DNA of 64,000 nucleotides from Larix kaempferi (taxonomy: Eukaryota > Streptophyta > Pinopsida > Pinales > Pinaceae). The stretch spans positions 30,899,001-30,963,000 of the forward strand of contig BSBM01000232.1 in NCBI GenBank assembly GCA_027924585.1, given 5' to 3'. The notes beneath the pieces are model-generated. The model searched no databases. It had not been told where the DNA came from and saw only the letters and a list, made by a program, of their open reading frames with translations. A program made the position numbers and the translations under genes. This document shows, piece by piece, positions 1 to 11,002 of the stretch (the first letter of the stretch is position 1; the number at the start of each line of letters is the position of its first letter).

Positions 1-8
1 TCGAAGTC

Positions 9-2558
9 GTGGATGCACCATTAGATTACAATCTTCTACTCGGTCAGAACTGGTTCTACGCCATGATCGCCATAGCATCTACTGTCTTCCGGATTGTGCA
101 ATTTCCTCATGAATGGAAAATTGTCACCATAGATCAACTTGATTACTGTATCCCAGATTCTCATCCGAACTCCACCAACACCGTCCCGTTATTGGATCAA
201 CCTCGATACCGGTTCCAAGACGTTGGTGTTGGTCTTATGAAGGATTCTTCCCTTATTAGAGTTTTTCCAGAGCTGGGGCCCCATGTTCAACCAGTCAACA
301 TGATTTCATCAAATTTCACCCCTTCCAATGATTCATGGGTGATTTCGAGTCCCGCTGAGATTGAAAACTACGGCAACTCCATGCCTTTGAATAGAAACCT
401 CGCAGCGTACGAAGCAATCCAATCAGCCATCGATTGGGTCGACTGTCCTACCCATCACACCATGGCACAGCTCTCGTCTGAGACTCATTCATCCCCACCA
501 CTTATCGATCCTCTCACTTTGATTTTTCCCACTAACGAATCAATTATGGAGGTTATGTGCGGTGATGAGCCACCATGGGGAAATTTTCATCATCGATCTT
601 CATTCCCCACCATTCAAACGCTTGAGCCCGATACAAAACCCAGTACTTCACTTGGAATGGTTCAAACCAAGTTTCTCACTTCCCTCGACGAAGTATTTTC
701 CGAAGGAAACTTGGCTAACCTTATGGCAACCACTCCCATAGATATTTCAGTGAAGCCTGGTATCGTGGAAAACATATGTATTGGAAAAACATGCACTTCC
801 CTCGAAATGGAGTTCTACATTGCCTACTTCAAAACCTTCCATGATGTTTTTGCTTGGAGTTATGAAGAAATGCCAGGAATAGATCCCTCGATTGTGGTCC
901 ATGAAATTCCAATCTTCCCTGGTACCCGACCTGTTCGACAGAAACTTCGACCCATCCATCCTCGTAAGGCAGCCGCTATTTAAGCAGAAATTGAAAAACT
1001 TTTGCGTGCTGGTTTTATCTATCCTGTCCCATTGACAGAATGGATATCTAACATCGTTCCCGTAGCCAAGAAACAGGGAACGATTAGAGTCTGTGTCGAT
1101 TACAGCGACTTGAATAAAACTTGTCCAAAGGACAACTACCCAACTCCGTTCATTGACCAGATCATCGATAACTGCGCCGGGAGTGTCATCTTTTCATTTA
1201 TGGATGGCTTTTCTGGCTATAATCAGATAGATATCCTCCCAGTCGACCAGCATAAAACAACCTTTATTTTCCCTTGGGGGATTTTTGCATATCGAAAGTT
1301 ACCTTTTGACCTTAAAAATGTCGGGGAAACTTTCCAACGGGCGATGTTGTACGCATTTCACGATATCAAACATATTGTAGAACCATATCTTGATGATCTT
1401 CCTGCTCATTCTCAGATCCGGGATGACCATCCTGATCACTTAGGTGCCATTTTCGAAAGGTATCGTTGCTACAATATCCGTTTGAATCCACATAAGTGCG
1501 TCTTTTGCGTGGAATCTGAAATTTTTTTGGGATTCATAATCTCCAAAAGCAGGATACGCTTAGATCCTGCGAAGGTAGAAGCTATCTTAGCCCTGCCTTC
1601 CCCTACGAACATTCCAGAACTTCAAAGTTTGCAAGGGCATGCAAACTTTCTATGCCATTTCATCTGTAATCTTTCTGAGATAACAAAAGGCTATATGAGG
1701 CTTCTCAAGAAGAATACTCCCTTCATCTGGGACGATGAAGCCCAACGTTCCTTTGATAATCTAAAGGCAGCCTTAACTAAAGATCCTGTGATTCAACCCC
1801 CCGATTACACACGGGATTACATTCTGTATCTCGCAGCTTCGACTTCCACCATCGGTATGGTGCTAGTCCAGGAAGACCATAACGGCATAGAACATGTGGT
1901 ATACTATCTTAGTAAGAGTCTTCTCGACTCCGAAACTCGTTATTCACATGTTGAAAAACTGGCTCTGGCAACAGTTTTCGCTGTCCAGAGGTTCCATCAT
2001 TACATTCTACTCTGTCGGACCACTGTTATAGCCGATTTCAATCCAATGTATTATATCCTCACGCGTCAAGTGCTTGGGGGCAAATATTCTCGTTGGATCG
2101 TCATCCTACAAGAGTTTGACTTGGAATTTGTCAAAGCCAAGTCCAAGAAGTCTTTGGTCTTTGCTGAGTTTATTTGTAACTTGCCCCGTGCTACCGAGCA
2201 ATCCGAGCCCATCGATTCTCTTCGTGATGAATCGTTGTTCCTCATTAGCATGTCTGATCCATGGTACGGGGATATTTTATTATATATTCAAACCCAACGT
2301 TTCCACCCCGACCTCACTCGCGATAAACGTCGACGCATCCGACATCACGCCAAGTACTACCTCATAGTCAACGATACCCTCTATCGACGTGGTGTCGACA
2401 TTGTTCTTCGACGTTGTTTGACTCTAGATGAGGCGGAACGTGTTCTTAATGACTGCCACGCTAGAGCATGTGGTGGTCATCTCTCTGGGATGGCTATGGC
2501 TCAGAAAATACCTACGAGCAGGATATTTTTGGCCCTCGATTTTCAAAGACTGCATTGA
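9..2558 (+). pseudogene. gypsy pol: protease end, linker, reverse transcriptase, RNase H (broken)
   Basis: The first about 40 residues match the end of a retropepsin (YNLLLGQNWFYAM). A roughly 250-residue linker follows, then the RT lead-in FPGTRPVRQKLRPIHP. A TAA at 981-983 interrupts the frame, and the same frame resumes directly after it. RT continues with VCVDYSDLNKTCPKDNYP, and the catalytic motif is YLDD near 1390. RNase H follows, with ILYLAASTSTIGMVL and YYLSKSLLDSETRYSHVEK. The frame ends at 2558 because of a frameshift near 2500-2515; the integrase zinc-binding region continues in another frame. The RT catalytic residues survive but the polyprotein is broken. The protease N-terminus is outside the window. 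Confidence 0.85.
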
Positions 2559-3506
2559 AACGGTCAAGAAATGTCCACCATGTCAATTCTTTCATAATAA
2601 AACACGCTCGCACCCTGCTCCACTCCATCCTATTATTGTCGTCGGCCCCTTTTCCAAAGGGGCATAGATTTCATGCACTGTAAGCCCACTTCAGCTGGGG
2701 GGCATAGCTATGTCATAGTAGCTGTTGACTATTTCACAAAATGGGCTGAATCAATTCCTACTTATGCTGAGGACGGCAAAACAGCAGCACAATTCATATT
2801 CAATCACATTATAGCTAGATTTGGTGTCCTACAATCCATTGTGACTGATCATGGCTCCCACTTTAGGAACCATATGATTGAGGAACTAAGTGCCGAGTTG
2901 GGTTTTCTCCATGAAAACTCAACCCCATACTACCCACAAGCTAATGGCCAAGTTGAAGCCATTAACAAAGTTCTGAAATGAATGATTCAGCGTATTGTGG
3001 GTACTCATAAATCCAACTGGCACTCAGCTCTATTTTCAGCACTATGGGCATACCGAACCTCAGTAAAAAGTTCTACTGGGTTTACACCATTTCAACTGGT
3101 GTATGGCCTGGAAGCCATTTTACCAATTGAATGTGAAATGCCATCACTTAAGATAGCCATAGAGCTACTTCCCCACACCACTTCCGAAGAGGAACGGTTT
3201 CTATACCTAGCCAAGCTAGATGAAACCCGCCGCGACGTTGCTTTAGCCAACGAAGCTCATAAAAAATGCATCAAAGCACAGTATGATAAATCCATTCAAC
3301 CTCGGGTTTTCAATGAAGGGGACCTCATACTCACATATGATCAAATGCACGATAAACTTGGAAAAGGAAAGCTAGAATCTATGTGGTACGGCCCCTTTGT
3401 TGTAAAACGTGTCTTGGAGAAAGGATCCTATGAACTCGTCGATTGTGATGGCACACCATTGGCACAGCCTCGCAATGGGATATACCTCAAACGCTTCTAT
3501 GCGTAA
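2428..3506 (+). pseudogene. gypsy pol: integrase (two frame changes and an internal stop)
   Basis: The zinc-binding half is read in frame 1 from about 2515 (GYFWPSIFKDC, then CPPCQ). The frame changes near 2655-2672, and the catalytic core follows in the frame used by RT: VDYFTKWAE (first Asp), TDHGSHF (second Asp) and QVEAINKVLK (Glu). A TGA at 2979-2981 interrupts just after the Glu. The C-terminal part runs on to 3506 and ends NGIYLKRFYA, a usual ending for plant gypsy pol. No chromodomain is present, which agrees with a non-chromovirus (Tat/Athila-side) lineage. The product would be non-functional. Confidence 0.82.
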
Positions 3507-3630
3507 GGTTATCCTATGAGAGATACTTTTTGTACATAATGTACCTATCTTGTTTTCACGCATCTTTTTGGTGTGCACGCACGGACCTCATATATCCATT
3601 CTTACCTTGACTTGTGATTTTGTGCGCAGA

Positions 3631-4043
3631 TGTCTGCCTACTTTGGATTCGCCGACAGTGCAAGCCGGCATACCCGGAACCTCGCTTCCGCAGCATAGGT
3701 AATCTATTCTCCCACTGGCGAGTTTCTATCTTCAGGAGCCAATTGTTTGGGTCCTGCAACCAACAATATCGCAGAGTACCATGCAGTCATCGGACTCTTG
3801 ACGGAGGTTGCTTCCCTTGGAATTAACTCCATATCAGTCTTTTTAGACTCTCAACTCGTGGTTTCTCATCTGAATCGTGTTTACACAGTTCACGATCCCA
3901 TCCTACTTCGTTTATTTCGGAGGGTATGTCTCTTGGAACGATCTTTTAATTTCATTTCATATCAACACGTACCAAGGGAATTCAATTGTATAGCTGATTC
4001 ATTAGCTAATTACATTTTGGATTGGCATCTTGCCCATACATAA
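3631..4043 (+). pseudogene. second (archaeal-type) RNase H after integrase
   Basis: After the pol stop at 3506 there is a separate RNase H-like fold. FGFADSASRH carries the first Asp, NNIAEYHAVIGLL the Glu, VFLDSQLVVSHLN the second Asp, and FNCIADSLAN a final acidic position. This resembles the plant/archaeal-type RNase H (aRNH) that Tat-lineage gypsy elements are known to have acquired besides their original RNase H. A TAG at about 3700 breaks the frame between the first Asp and the Glu. The longest intact stretch starts at Met 3747 and ends at 4043. Its position after integrase, rather than between RNase H and integrase, helps place the subfamily. Confidence 0.72.
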
Positions 4044-4671
4044 AAACACATAACAAAATAAACACACAAGTCATTGTAAATAAATAGGTCATAAAATTAG
4101 GTCCATATATATATCACTGTATATAAAAGTGTTTTTTCAAATACATAAAGTTTGTGTTTTAAAGACAAAATTTGGGACCTAATCCCATACAAAAATTTGG
4201 CTCTCAAAGCCTACATATCGTATACATGTCGCAAAAAGATAAAATCTACCATCTAAGGAGATCTGGGGGATCTATCATGTTCCTCATCAGATTCCTCACG
4301 CTGCTGGTGATAACACACTATAGCCCGAACCACCCTACGAAGGAGTCGGCCAATACGCCTAGGCACACCTACGGTATGCCGCTGGAGATGCAAAGGGATG
4401 TCGTCCACCCTCATAGCGGGGATACCGTGGGTTAAACCCTATAGGTTCCTCTCTATCTCCTGGACCCCTCCCGCCTCATCCTCATCTTCTTCCTCGTCTG
4501 GAGCAACTTGGTGATCAACACCACCTCGGCGTAAGGGCGAGTACCCTGCCGGTCTCTGTGGTCCATGATTTGCAACATGCACACGTACATATATTAAAGT
4601 CTTTTACACATTCTAAAAAACAATAAAAATTATATATTCAAAAAAAAAAAAAACATTTATGAAGGTCATAC

Positions 4672-5509
4672 CTGAATTGTCCCAATCCTCATCTTCCGAC
4701 AATGCTAGGTCTATGTCCTCACGGAAGTCCACCCCTGCATAGGGGTAGTCATCGATCATCACAATCTGTTCCTCAATCCACGAGAAGAAATCCTCACCGA
4801 AAGCCAAACGCTGCGGCCCCCCAAGTCATCCTGCGTATTCACTCCATCGAGCCATCCATGGCTCAGTGGGTGGACGGGGGGGCATGGCTATCTGTGGGCG
4901 CAACAACGGCACCCTCGCCAAGAAAAAGGTGACTAAGATGCTCCCATACCCAAATTGAGAATTCTCTCCAAGCCTGCACTTGTTTACTTGCTCTTTGAGG
5001 TTGGTCAATACTGCCTCACACCAGTTGAATACTGTTCCTACCATGCAATCCACTGCAAGATTCATCTGTGTACGGGACGCCTGATGGGGACCCGTGCTCC
5101 CTATTGCACGTGTGATGGTGAACAACACGGTTTTTAAAGGAAGTTCTACAATGTCCTTAATGACCACCTTCCCCGAACCCTAACGGCAATAACAGGCAAT
5201 TAAAGCGTTCGTGCTCGCCTCTGATGCTGTGAACCCAGTAAAACTCACCCGGGCTCCTCTTTTCGAGAGGCCAGTGAGAAAATAAATTTCCTCGAGTTCA
5301 ATCTCGAGGGTGTGTTCTCCTACTCAGAAAGCTTGAATGTCAGGGTCCCACATTTGAATAATGTGGGTGAGAAGTTTTTCCTGCTTACAGATGCCTTTGG
5401 TCTTGAAGAATTTCAACCAACCACATTCCCGCAATGCAGTCAAGGTCTCTTGGTCATCTTCGGCCAACAAATCATCCGCTTCATGCTCTCTATCTTTCCA
5501 ATGGACCAT
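4672..5509 (-). pseudogene. antisense ORF downstream of gypsy pol, function unknown
   Basis: On the minus strand a single frame runs from Met at 5509 (MVHWKDREHEADDLLAEDDQ) through IYFLTGLSKRGARVSF and TGPHQASRTQMNLAVDCMVG to an acidic end (LALSEDEDWDNSG). It contains in-frame stops near 5322, 5170 and 4826, but the reading frame is conserved across them, so it is a decayed gene rather than chance. The 3' end meets a possible splice donor (CAG|GTATGACC at 4671). An acidic stretch near 4440-4555 could be a further exon, but the phase does not fit cleanly. Antisense ORFs in this position are known in some Tat elements (for example gene 23 of maize Grande). The LTGL block loosely recalls plant mobile-domain proteins; this is inference. 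Confidence 0.55.
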
Positions 5510-5559
5510 TTTGCTCCAAACAAGTTACAAACACCTGCAAAAGGTCATAGGAAACATTC

Positions 5560-7935
5560 ATTAATCATTTAAGAACTTTATCTTAGCTAAAAATTTGAGA
5601 AAAAATAATTTTTTCATCTTGAAAATTGCCACTATCACGCCTGGGGGAAAATTGACTGCGCGATACTGCACAGTACCGCGCCCATGTTTAACCTTACAGC
5701 GCAGTACTGTTGCACAGTACCGCGCTTCCCGATATAGCCCCCGCGCAATACTGTGGAAGGCGGAAATTGCCTAATAGGGCTCACCCAAAAAATTGTTCTT
5801 CCCTACTGAAATCAAGTTATTCATACATGAAATGAAAGAGGGGCTTGAAAACTCTTACCTGGCGTAGACGGCTATTGAAACGGTGCTCTGGATCTCCAGA
5901 TATGAACTCTTGAATTTTTTGCTCCTCAATGGGTAAAATATCCTCTTTTGGAAAATGCACAAGTGAAATGGTAACTTTCCATATTTACCCATCCTTTATA
6001 TAACTTTTTCACTTATTTTTTACTCATTATTTTATCTAATTAAAATAAAACCCATTTCACATTACTAATATCTGGTTCCATGAGCATTTGTTGACATGGT
6101 CTCCTTTAAAAAATATTCACATTGACGTTCATTTATTGTTTGACCTTCATTTTGAGCCTACTTTATCTTTTTCGTGTTCTGGATTAAAACGTGAAAAAGA
6201 TTCCAAGCGCTTTTACACCCGTGTCGTGCTTGTCAAACTTAAATAAATGGTGTCGAGCTTAGTCAGCTTTACTCATGCTCGTTAAATGATGAGGAAAGTA
6301 TTATCCTGGTTGTATTTTATTCTCTTTTTTGACCAGAATAATTAAAAATTACGAAAAAGACCATTGGAGTCCATAGTTAAGCTCTTTTCAGACTCCCTAA
6401 AATTGAAAAGATTGCCAAATGATATTGACTCTTTCACACTTGTAAAAGTATTTGAAAGGTCGTCTATTCGGTGATAGGTTATCCCTTTTTCGGCCCGTCT
6501 AGACTATTTACGAGAAAGGTATACCTCGGTCAATTTTTGGCTGGGAGAGTTCTCTCGGGAATTGTTTTACACTTTTTCGGGATCGAGGGACTAAATTTAC
6601 GAAAAAAGTACACTTTGGAGCCTCCTTTAAGTTTTTCAGGCTCTCTAAATGTGAAAAACTACCGAGTTTTCCTTCTTTGGACTCGTTAAAATTTAACATC
6701 GAAGGACCCACTTTGGGACGAACCCTTCCTTTCTCAAGTTCGTAAAACATGTGAGATTGAACTCATCTATGAGATGAGCTATACCGAGCATCTGTTATCC
6801 TCTTCAAGCTCGAAAAACAACAAAGAGGTACTCGTCTATCATGTCGGGGGAATATGGGAAACAAGTCAAGTTTATTTTGGCAGCTTGTCAGTCGTCACCT
6901 TTGAACATGACATGCGTCTATCCCTTGTCTATTTTGGGTATCTATTTTCACTGAGTTATGGTCATCATCCTGAGTCGTCTCTCTGGCCACGAGCCTACTC
7001 GTTCAGTGTCTATCCTCTGCTATCAATAATCACTACTGCCAAGTCATGTTACATGTTGTTATATGTTCAAAGGGTTGCATTGTTTAGAGTCATTCATTGT
7101 GTCAAACCTCCGTTGTGTCAATACATGTTCCATTGTTTCATCATCCTATACTATCTTTCGTTCCGATTTCGTGTCGATGATGTGGGAATCATTATGGCCC
7201 ACCTTTGACGATTCTATTCCTGTCGACACCAAATCACTATCTAGGAATTGGACTTAGGGATCAACCATTAGTACCTTGGTACCTGCATGCCTCAATGGCA
7301 GGTTTCCTCGTGTTCGACAGTAGGTTTACATCATTGACCTTTGATCGAACAATCTCTCGAATGCTCGACATCAACCTATTCATTCGCATTTCGTTGAGAT
7401 GTACTATAGATACCTTGGGGATCATCGTCATCATTGGTGATTTCCCTCGCATTTGTTAACGGTTCACATCATTGACCGCTAATCAAATAGTTCCTACCAT
7501 GTTCAACTTCAACACTTTGTAATCACATGGCTAGATTCGTATCATTTGCAATTGGGTAGAAAACCCTAGGTGCACCTTTGTATCTTGATTGCGTCCAGGT
7601 TGCGATGGAGATGTCCTTTGTATTGTCACACAGATCCACTTTGTGTATTGGTCGTGGTTGTGTCATTACTGTCTCATGGATCTACGCTTGTTCATAGTAG
7701 CCATGATTTGTCTATGGTCTATATCATCTCAGTACTCATGGATCTGCAATGTATTGGTCGGCAGCCATGCTTTGAGTCATTTGTTTCCGAGCATGGGGTT
7801 TCCCGCCTTGGTGGTATATCTAACATTTTGTTTCTGTTTCAGCTCCTTGTTGCTCTCCTCGATGCTATCTCCGCACAGTATTTGTAAAGTCTTTCAGTCA
7901 TCAGTTCCTTCTTACCTCACACTTTAGGGGGCATC
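5560..7935 (+). other. non-coding 3' region of the gypsy element
   Basis: I see no supported gene between the start of the antisense ORF and the 3' LTR. The frames that stay open here have no recognisable motifs. The stretch contains the near-palindromic GC-rich motifs at 5666-5726 and ends in the purine tract next to the LTR. Long non-coding 3' regions are usual for Tat elements. Confidence 0.6.
5666..5726. repeat. two near-palindromes with GCGC ends and a GTACTG core
   Basis: Two short hairpin-capable units lie about 8 bases apart. The first has arms GCGCGATACTG and CAGTACCGCGC around a CA spacer (10 of 11 pairs). The second has arms GCGCAGTACTGT and ACAGTACCGCGC around TGC (11 of 12 pairs). 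A further half-unit (GCGCAATACTGTG) follows at about 5743. They lie 150-250 bases upstream of the antisense ORF start. Related units occur in the LTR at 8100-8123. Confidence 0.7.
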
Positions 7936-8887
7936 TGTTATACCTCCATAGAAAATAGCCGACGACACTTCCCCTACTGCTTAAAACACCCAGAAGAGAA
8001 AAATGATGAGTGATCCTTGAAGACAAACCTATTTTGTCAATAATCGACCCAGCTAAGACTTCATATTCCTGCACTACCGTGCCTTGCTCCAGCTTAGGTG
8101 CGCGGTAGTCCACACTACCGCGCTATGCTCTTTCTATGCCACGCGGTACTGCCACATTATGCTCTGTTTGAGAGGCGCGATACTCCCTTTTTATCCTTTT
8201 TGCCATGGCTTGTGGGATCTTGATCTTCGAGAGATTGTTGAGGATTGGTGTCCCTGATTCGATCCTAACTCACTTTCTGTGATTAGTAGGCCCGATCCAC
8301 TAAACACTCTCAAGATCCATCCTTCTCTCTTGTTGGTTAACCCTACTACACACTATAAGAGAGAGACATTCCATGAGAAAAGGGGAGGACTCTTGGAGAC
8401 ATCAAACTTATGATCTTGAATCTTTGTGGAGATAGCTAGAGGAAGAAGCACTTGGAGTTGGGAGTTGGCTTGGATATGAAGCAACCATTGTAAGTGACTT
8501 CAAGTTTGTAATAGAACATAACTTGTCTTGTTTCCCAAATCACATGTGTTGATTTTGTTTCAATTATATGATTTGTATCTGTTATAGATTTAGATCCTAA
8601 CTCATATTTCAAGTTGCTAGAGAATCGTATATGCTTGTATCTTAGTTTCATTTTGATTGGTTCATTCACGGGGACTTCGAAATCGAAGCAACCATTAAGA
8701 CAAGCAATTGGATTGAAGGTCAGTTAGATCTCTTATGTTTCTTCCAACAGTTTAATCTTGAAATGTCTGTTTAGATCTAGGAATTCAAGGTAGCATTTGT
8801 TATTTTTTGTCTTAGTTTAGAGTCAGTTAAAGTCTACTTTAACCTAGGAGAATTTCTACCTATCCGTAGGGAGAAATTTCTACAACA
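7936..8887 (+). repeat. 3' LTR of the gypsy element
   Basis: It starts TGTTATACCTCC directly after the purine tract and probably ends CTACAACA at 8887, where copia gag sequence begins. Length is about 950 bases. The left boundary is well supported by the tract and the TG. The right boundary is inferred from the CA end and the change of content, since the partner LTR is outside the window. It contains a perfect inverted repeat at 8100-8123. Confidence 0.7.
8100..8123. repeat. perfect inverted repeat in the gypsy LTR
   Basis: The arms GCGCGGTAGT and ACTACCGCGC are exact reverse complements separated by CCAC. Related half-sites lie nearby (CACTACCGTGCC at about 8072, CACGCGGTACTGCCAC at about 8140, GCGCGATACTCCC at about 8177). 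It is the same motif family as at 5666-5726. Confidence 0.85.
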
Positions 8888-8965
8888 GAAAATTATTGTA
8901 GTCTTTTTATGTAAGGCCTTAGCCTCATCTCCCCCTGAAACTGGATCTGGAGCTCGATTAGGGTT
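8888..8965 (-). pseudogene. copia element B: gag fragment
   Basis: On the minus strand this reads GGDEAKALHKK, the same gag block found in element F (EGDEAKALHKK at about 54300). It abuts the gypsy LTR at 8887, so the rest of gag was separated by that insertion and lies left of the window. The N-terminal part of gag expected before this block is absent, so leader and gag are joined by a deletion. Confidence 0.55.
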
Positions 8966-10102
8966 TGTTAGAGAAACCCTAAAAATTCAAACTTTGACTT
9001 TCACACTTCTGAATGGATGGAAAGATGTGCCTTGCTGAGCTGATCAAGCTAGCATACTTCAATTTTGAAATCTCCAAAATTTGACCCCTTAAAACTGACT
9101 TTGAAACTTATGGATCTTCTGGACAGGATCCCGAACTAGGGTTTGATGAAGCCCACCCTTCTTCCCAATCAAAAGATTCGATCCAAAGCTCTAAACTTAT
9201 ATTTTTTCTGAGGGGTTTCCAACCGTGGTCACAGACTTCAAAAATTCTAACTTTTGCAGAAGCCCTAATTTTCCACCTTTCCGATCAAGGTCCCGAACTA
9301 GGGTTTGATCAAGCCCACCCTTCTGACCAACCAAAAAATTCGATCTTGGTCTCTAAATTTTGATTTTTCTAAGTAGCATTCAGTTGTGGACTTCGATTCC
9401 AAAAATTCCAACTTTCTCCGAAACCCTAATTTTCCACAGTAGTGACGATTCAAGAATGAAGGTGCTCAAAATCAAAATCTATTTTGACAGAAATATGCAC
9501 CTGATTGTTTCTAGTGTAACTCCGAAATTACGAATCCACAAGGTCTAAAAGTTTTTCCTGTGGTATCCCGACCTGTCCTCTTTCCAACCCCATGGGTCTG
9601 ACCTCAATTGGATTCTCTGAGAGAGAGTTATGCTAAGTGTCGCAACGTGACCTGTTTATAGGATAAAACAGGAGAGAGAACTTGTACGAAGTGCCACGTG
9701 TCACTGGTTCAACTTCGGCCTCTGAAAACGTTATCTAAGATAGTACAGTCCATGTAATACCTGTCACTTTTTACAAAATTTGATTTGGAGCTTCCTAGCC
9801 CAAGTTATGACATTTTTTCATAGGTCACCTGATTATGACTGAGATCTGAAAAAGGCAGAAACCCTAACTTGTACTGATCATAACTCACAAAGTACAACGA
9901 ATCTGAGGGTGTCCTTTGGACACAAGGTACATGGAGATGTTATCTACGACCTGGAAAGGTTTCAGATCCTGAACCTTCTCCAAAATGGATTTATAGCGAA
10001 AGTTCCACGATGACTGGTTTTTTCTATACAAAACCCTAACCTTCAAATTGTCGTAAGTGAAACAAGTGTCATAAATGCCATACATTGCCTTCCTTCTGGT
10101 TA
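8966..10102 (-). other. copia element B: untranslated leader
   Basis: This lies between the primer-binding site and the gag fragment. It has no coding signal and many short AACCCTAA-type stretches. It includes a diverged duplication of about 160 bases (9121-9440). Confidence 0.55.
9121..9440. repeat. two diverged tandem copies (~160 bp) in the copia B leader
   Basis: Both copies contain CCCGAACTAGGGTTTGAT, an AAGCCCACCCTTCT block, an AATTCGATC block and a final CCCTAATTTTCCAC. The first copy starts near 9127 and the second near 9292. Confidence 0.7.
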
Positions 10103-10114
10103 GCTCTGATACCA
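10103..10114 (-). other. primer-binding site of copia B
   Basis: The minus strand reads TGGTATCAGAGC, the complement of the 3' end of initiator tRNA-Met, which is the usual primer for plant copia elements. It touches the inner edge of the LTR at 10115 and fixes the orientation of B as minus. Confidence 0.9.
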
Positions 10115-10719
10115 TGTTAAGATTCAATATACTAAGACAGAAAATATCAGCATTGCATTTCATTTTACAACAATAGCATATACATGATCATTGAAAGAAC
10201 AACAAGCACAGCATAAACACAAGAGACACAGATTTATCCTGGGAAACCCTCATGGGGTAGAAAACCCAGCAAAGCTTTCTCAATATAGATGACCAGCAAA
10301 TACAAAGATGCAAACCCTAGACATGAACTCCTTCTCCTCCATAGCAGACCTCTCCCTCACCTATGCGTTATTCACCAGTGAGTGTAGTGTGTGTTAAATG
10401 AGGAACAAACCTCCTCTATTTATACACATCTCCGACTTGTCTTTTACATTAACTAGGTCGGCCCCAACTTAACCACTGGGTTAAGCACCCCATTACAACT
10501 GACTGGGCCGACCCCTGTAGGGTGGTCCAATAACCCTTTGACCCACATAACACATACAGGGCCGACCCCCACTAGGGAAGTCTAATAACCCAAGTTACCA
10601 CATTCCAACGGAGGAATAAACATCTCCGGATATACAATAAGGTCTTCACAGAGGAATGAAACATCTCTGGAATAATAAAGTACAAATATAATATTCTTAG
10701 AAGTTACAATATTTCAACA
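10115..10719 (-). repeat. 5' LTR of copia B
   Basis: Read on the plus strand it starts TGTTAAGATTC and ends ATTTCAACA; on the minus strand it begins TGTTGAAAT and ends TCTTAACA. Its length is 605 bases. Shared blocks (CTATTTATACAC, the GGGTCGACC/GGGCCGACC boxes, CCTGGGAAACC) relate it to the LTR of element F at 48925-49480 and of C at 19502-20046. Its outer edge joins RNase H sequence of another element, which marks an insertion. Confidence 0.8.
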
Positions 10720-11002
10720 AGTGCCACGTAAGTATCCGAGCACATGTTTTGCAGCAATCCAGTGAATCTGCCACCATAACACATATAGGGCCGACCCCCA
10801 CTAGGGAAGTCTAATAACCCAAGTTACCATATTCCGATGGAGGAATAAACATCTCCGGATATACAATAAGGTCTTCACGGAGGAATGAAACATCTCCGGA
10901 ATAATAAAGTACAAATATAATATTCTTAGAAGTTACAATATTTCAACAAGTGCCACGTAAGTATCCGAGCACATGTTTTGCAGCAATCCAGTGAATCTGC
11001 CT
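10546..11002. repeat. 229-bp tandem duplication across the B LTR / element A junction
   Basis: The first unit begins at 10546 (CATAACACATACAGGGCC) and the second at 10775 (CATAACACATATAGGGCC). Each unit holds the outer about 170 bases of the B LTR followed by about 55 bases of element A RNase H. The copies differ at only a few sites, so the duplication happened after B had inserted into A. Confidence 0.9.

Larger units (their letters stand above)
1..8887 (+). mobile_element. Ty3/gypsy retrotransposon, Tat-type, 5'-truncated by window edge
   Basis: The order is protease end, reverse transcriptase, RNase H, integrase, a second RNase H, an antisense ORF, a long non-coding 3' region, a purine tract (TTTAGGGGGCATC, 7923-7935) and a 3' LTR starting TGTTATACC. 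RT-RNH-IN order defines Ty3/gypsy. The second RNase H after integrase and the antisense ORF are features known from the Tat branch of plant gypsy elements. Pol is broken by stops and frameshifts, so this copy cannot be autonomous. Sequence from 8888 on resembles copia gag, which implies this element inserted into a copia copy. The 5' LTR and gag lie left of the window. Confidence 0.85.

Noticed and set aside
6471-7888. Several open frames of 60-144 codons in the gypsy 3' region
   Set aside because: No domain, no conserved motif, and composition like the surrounding non-coding DNA.
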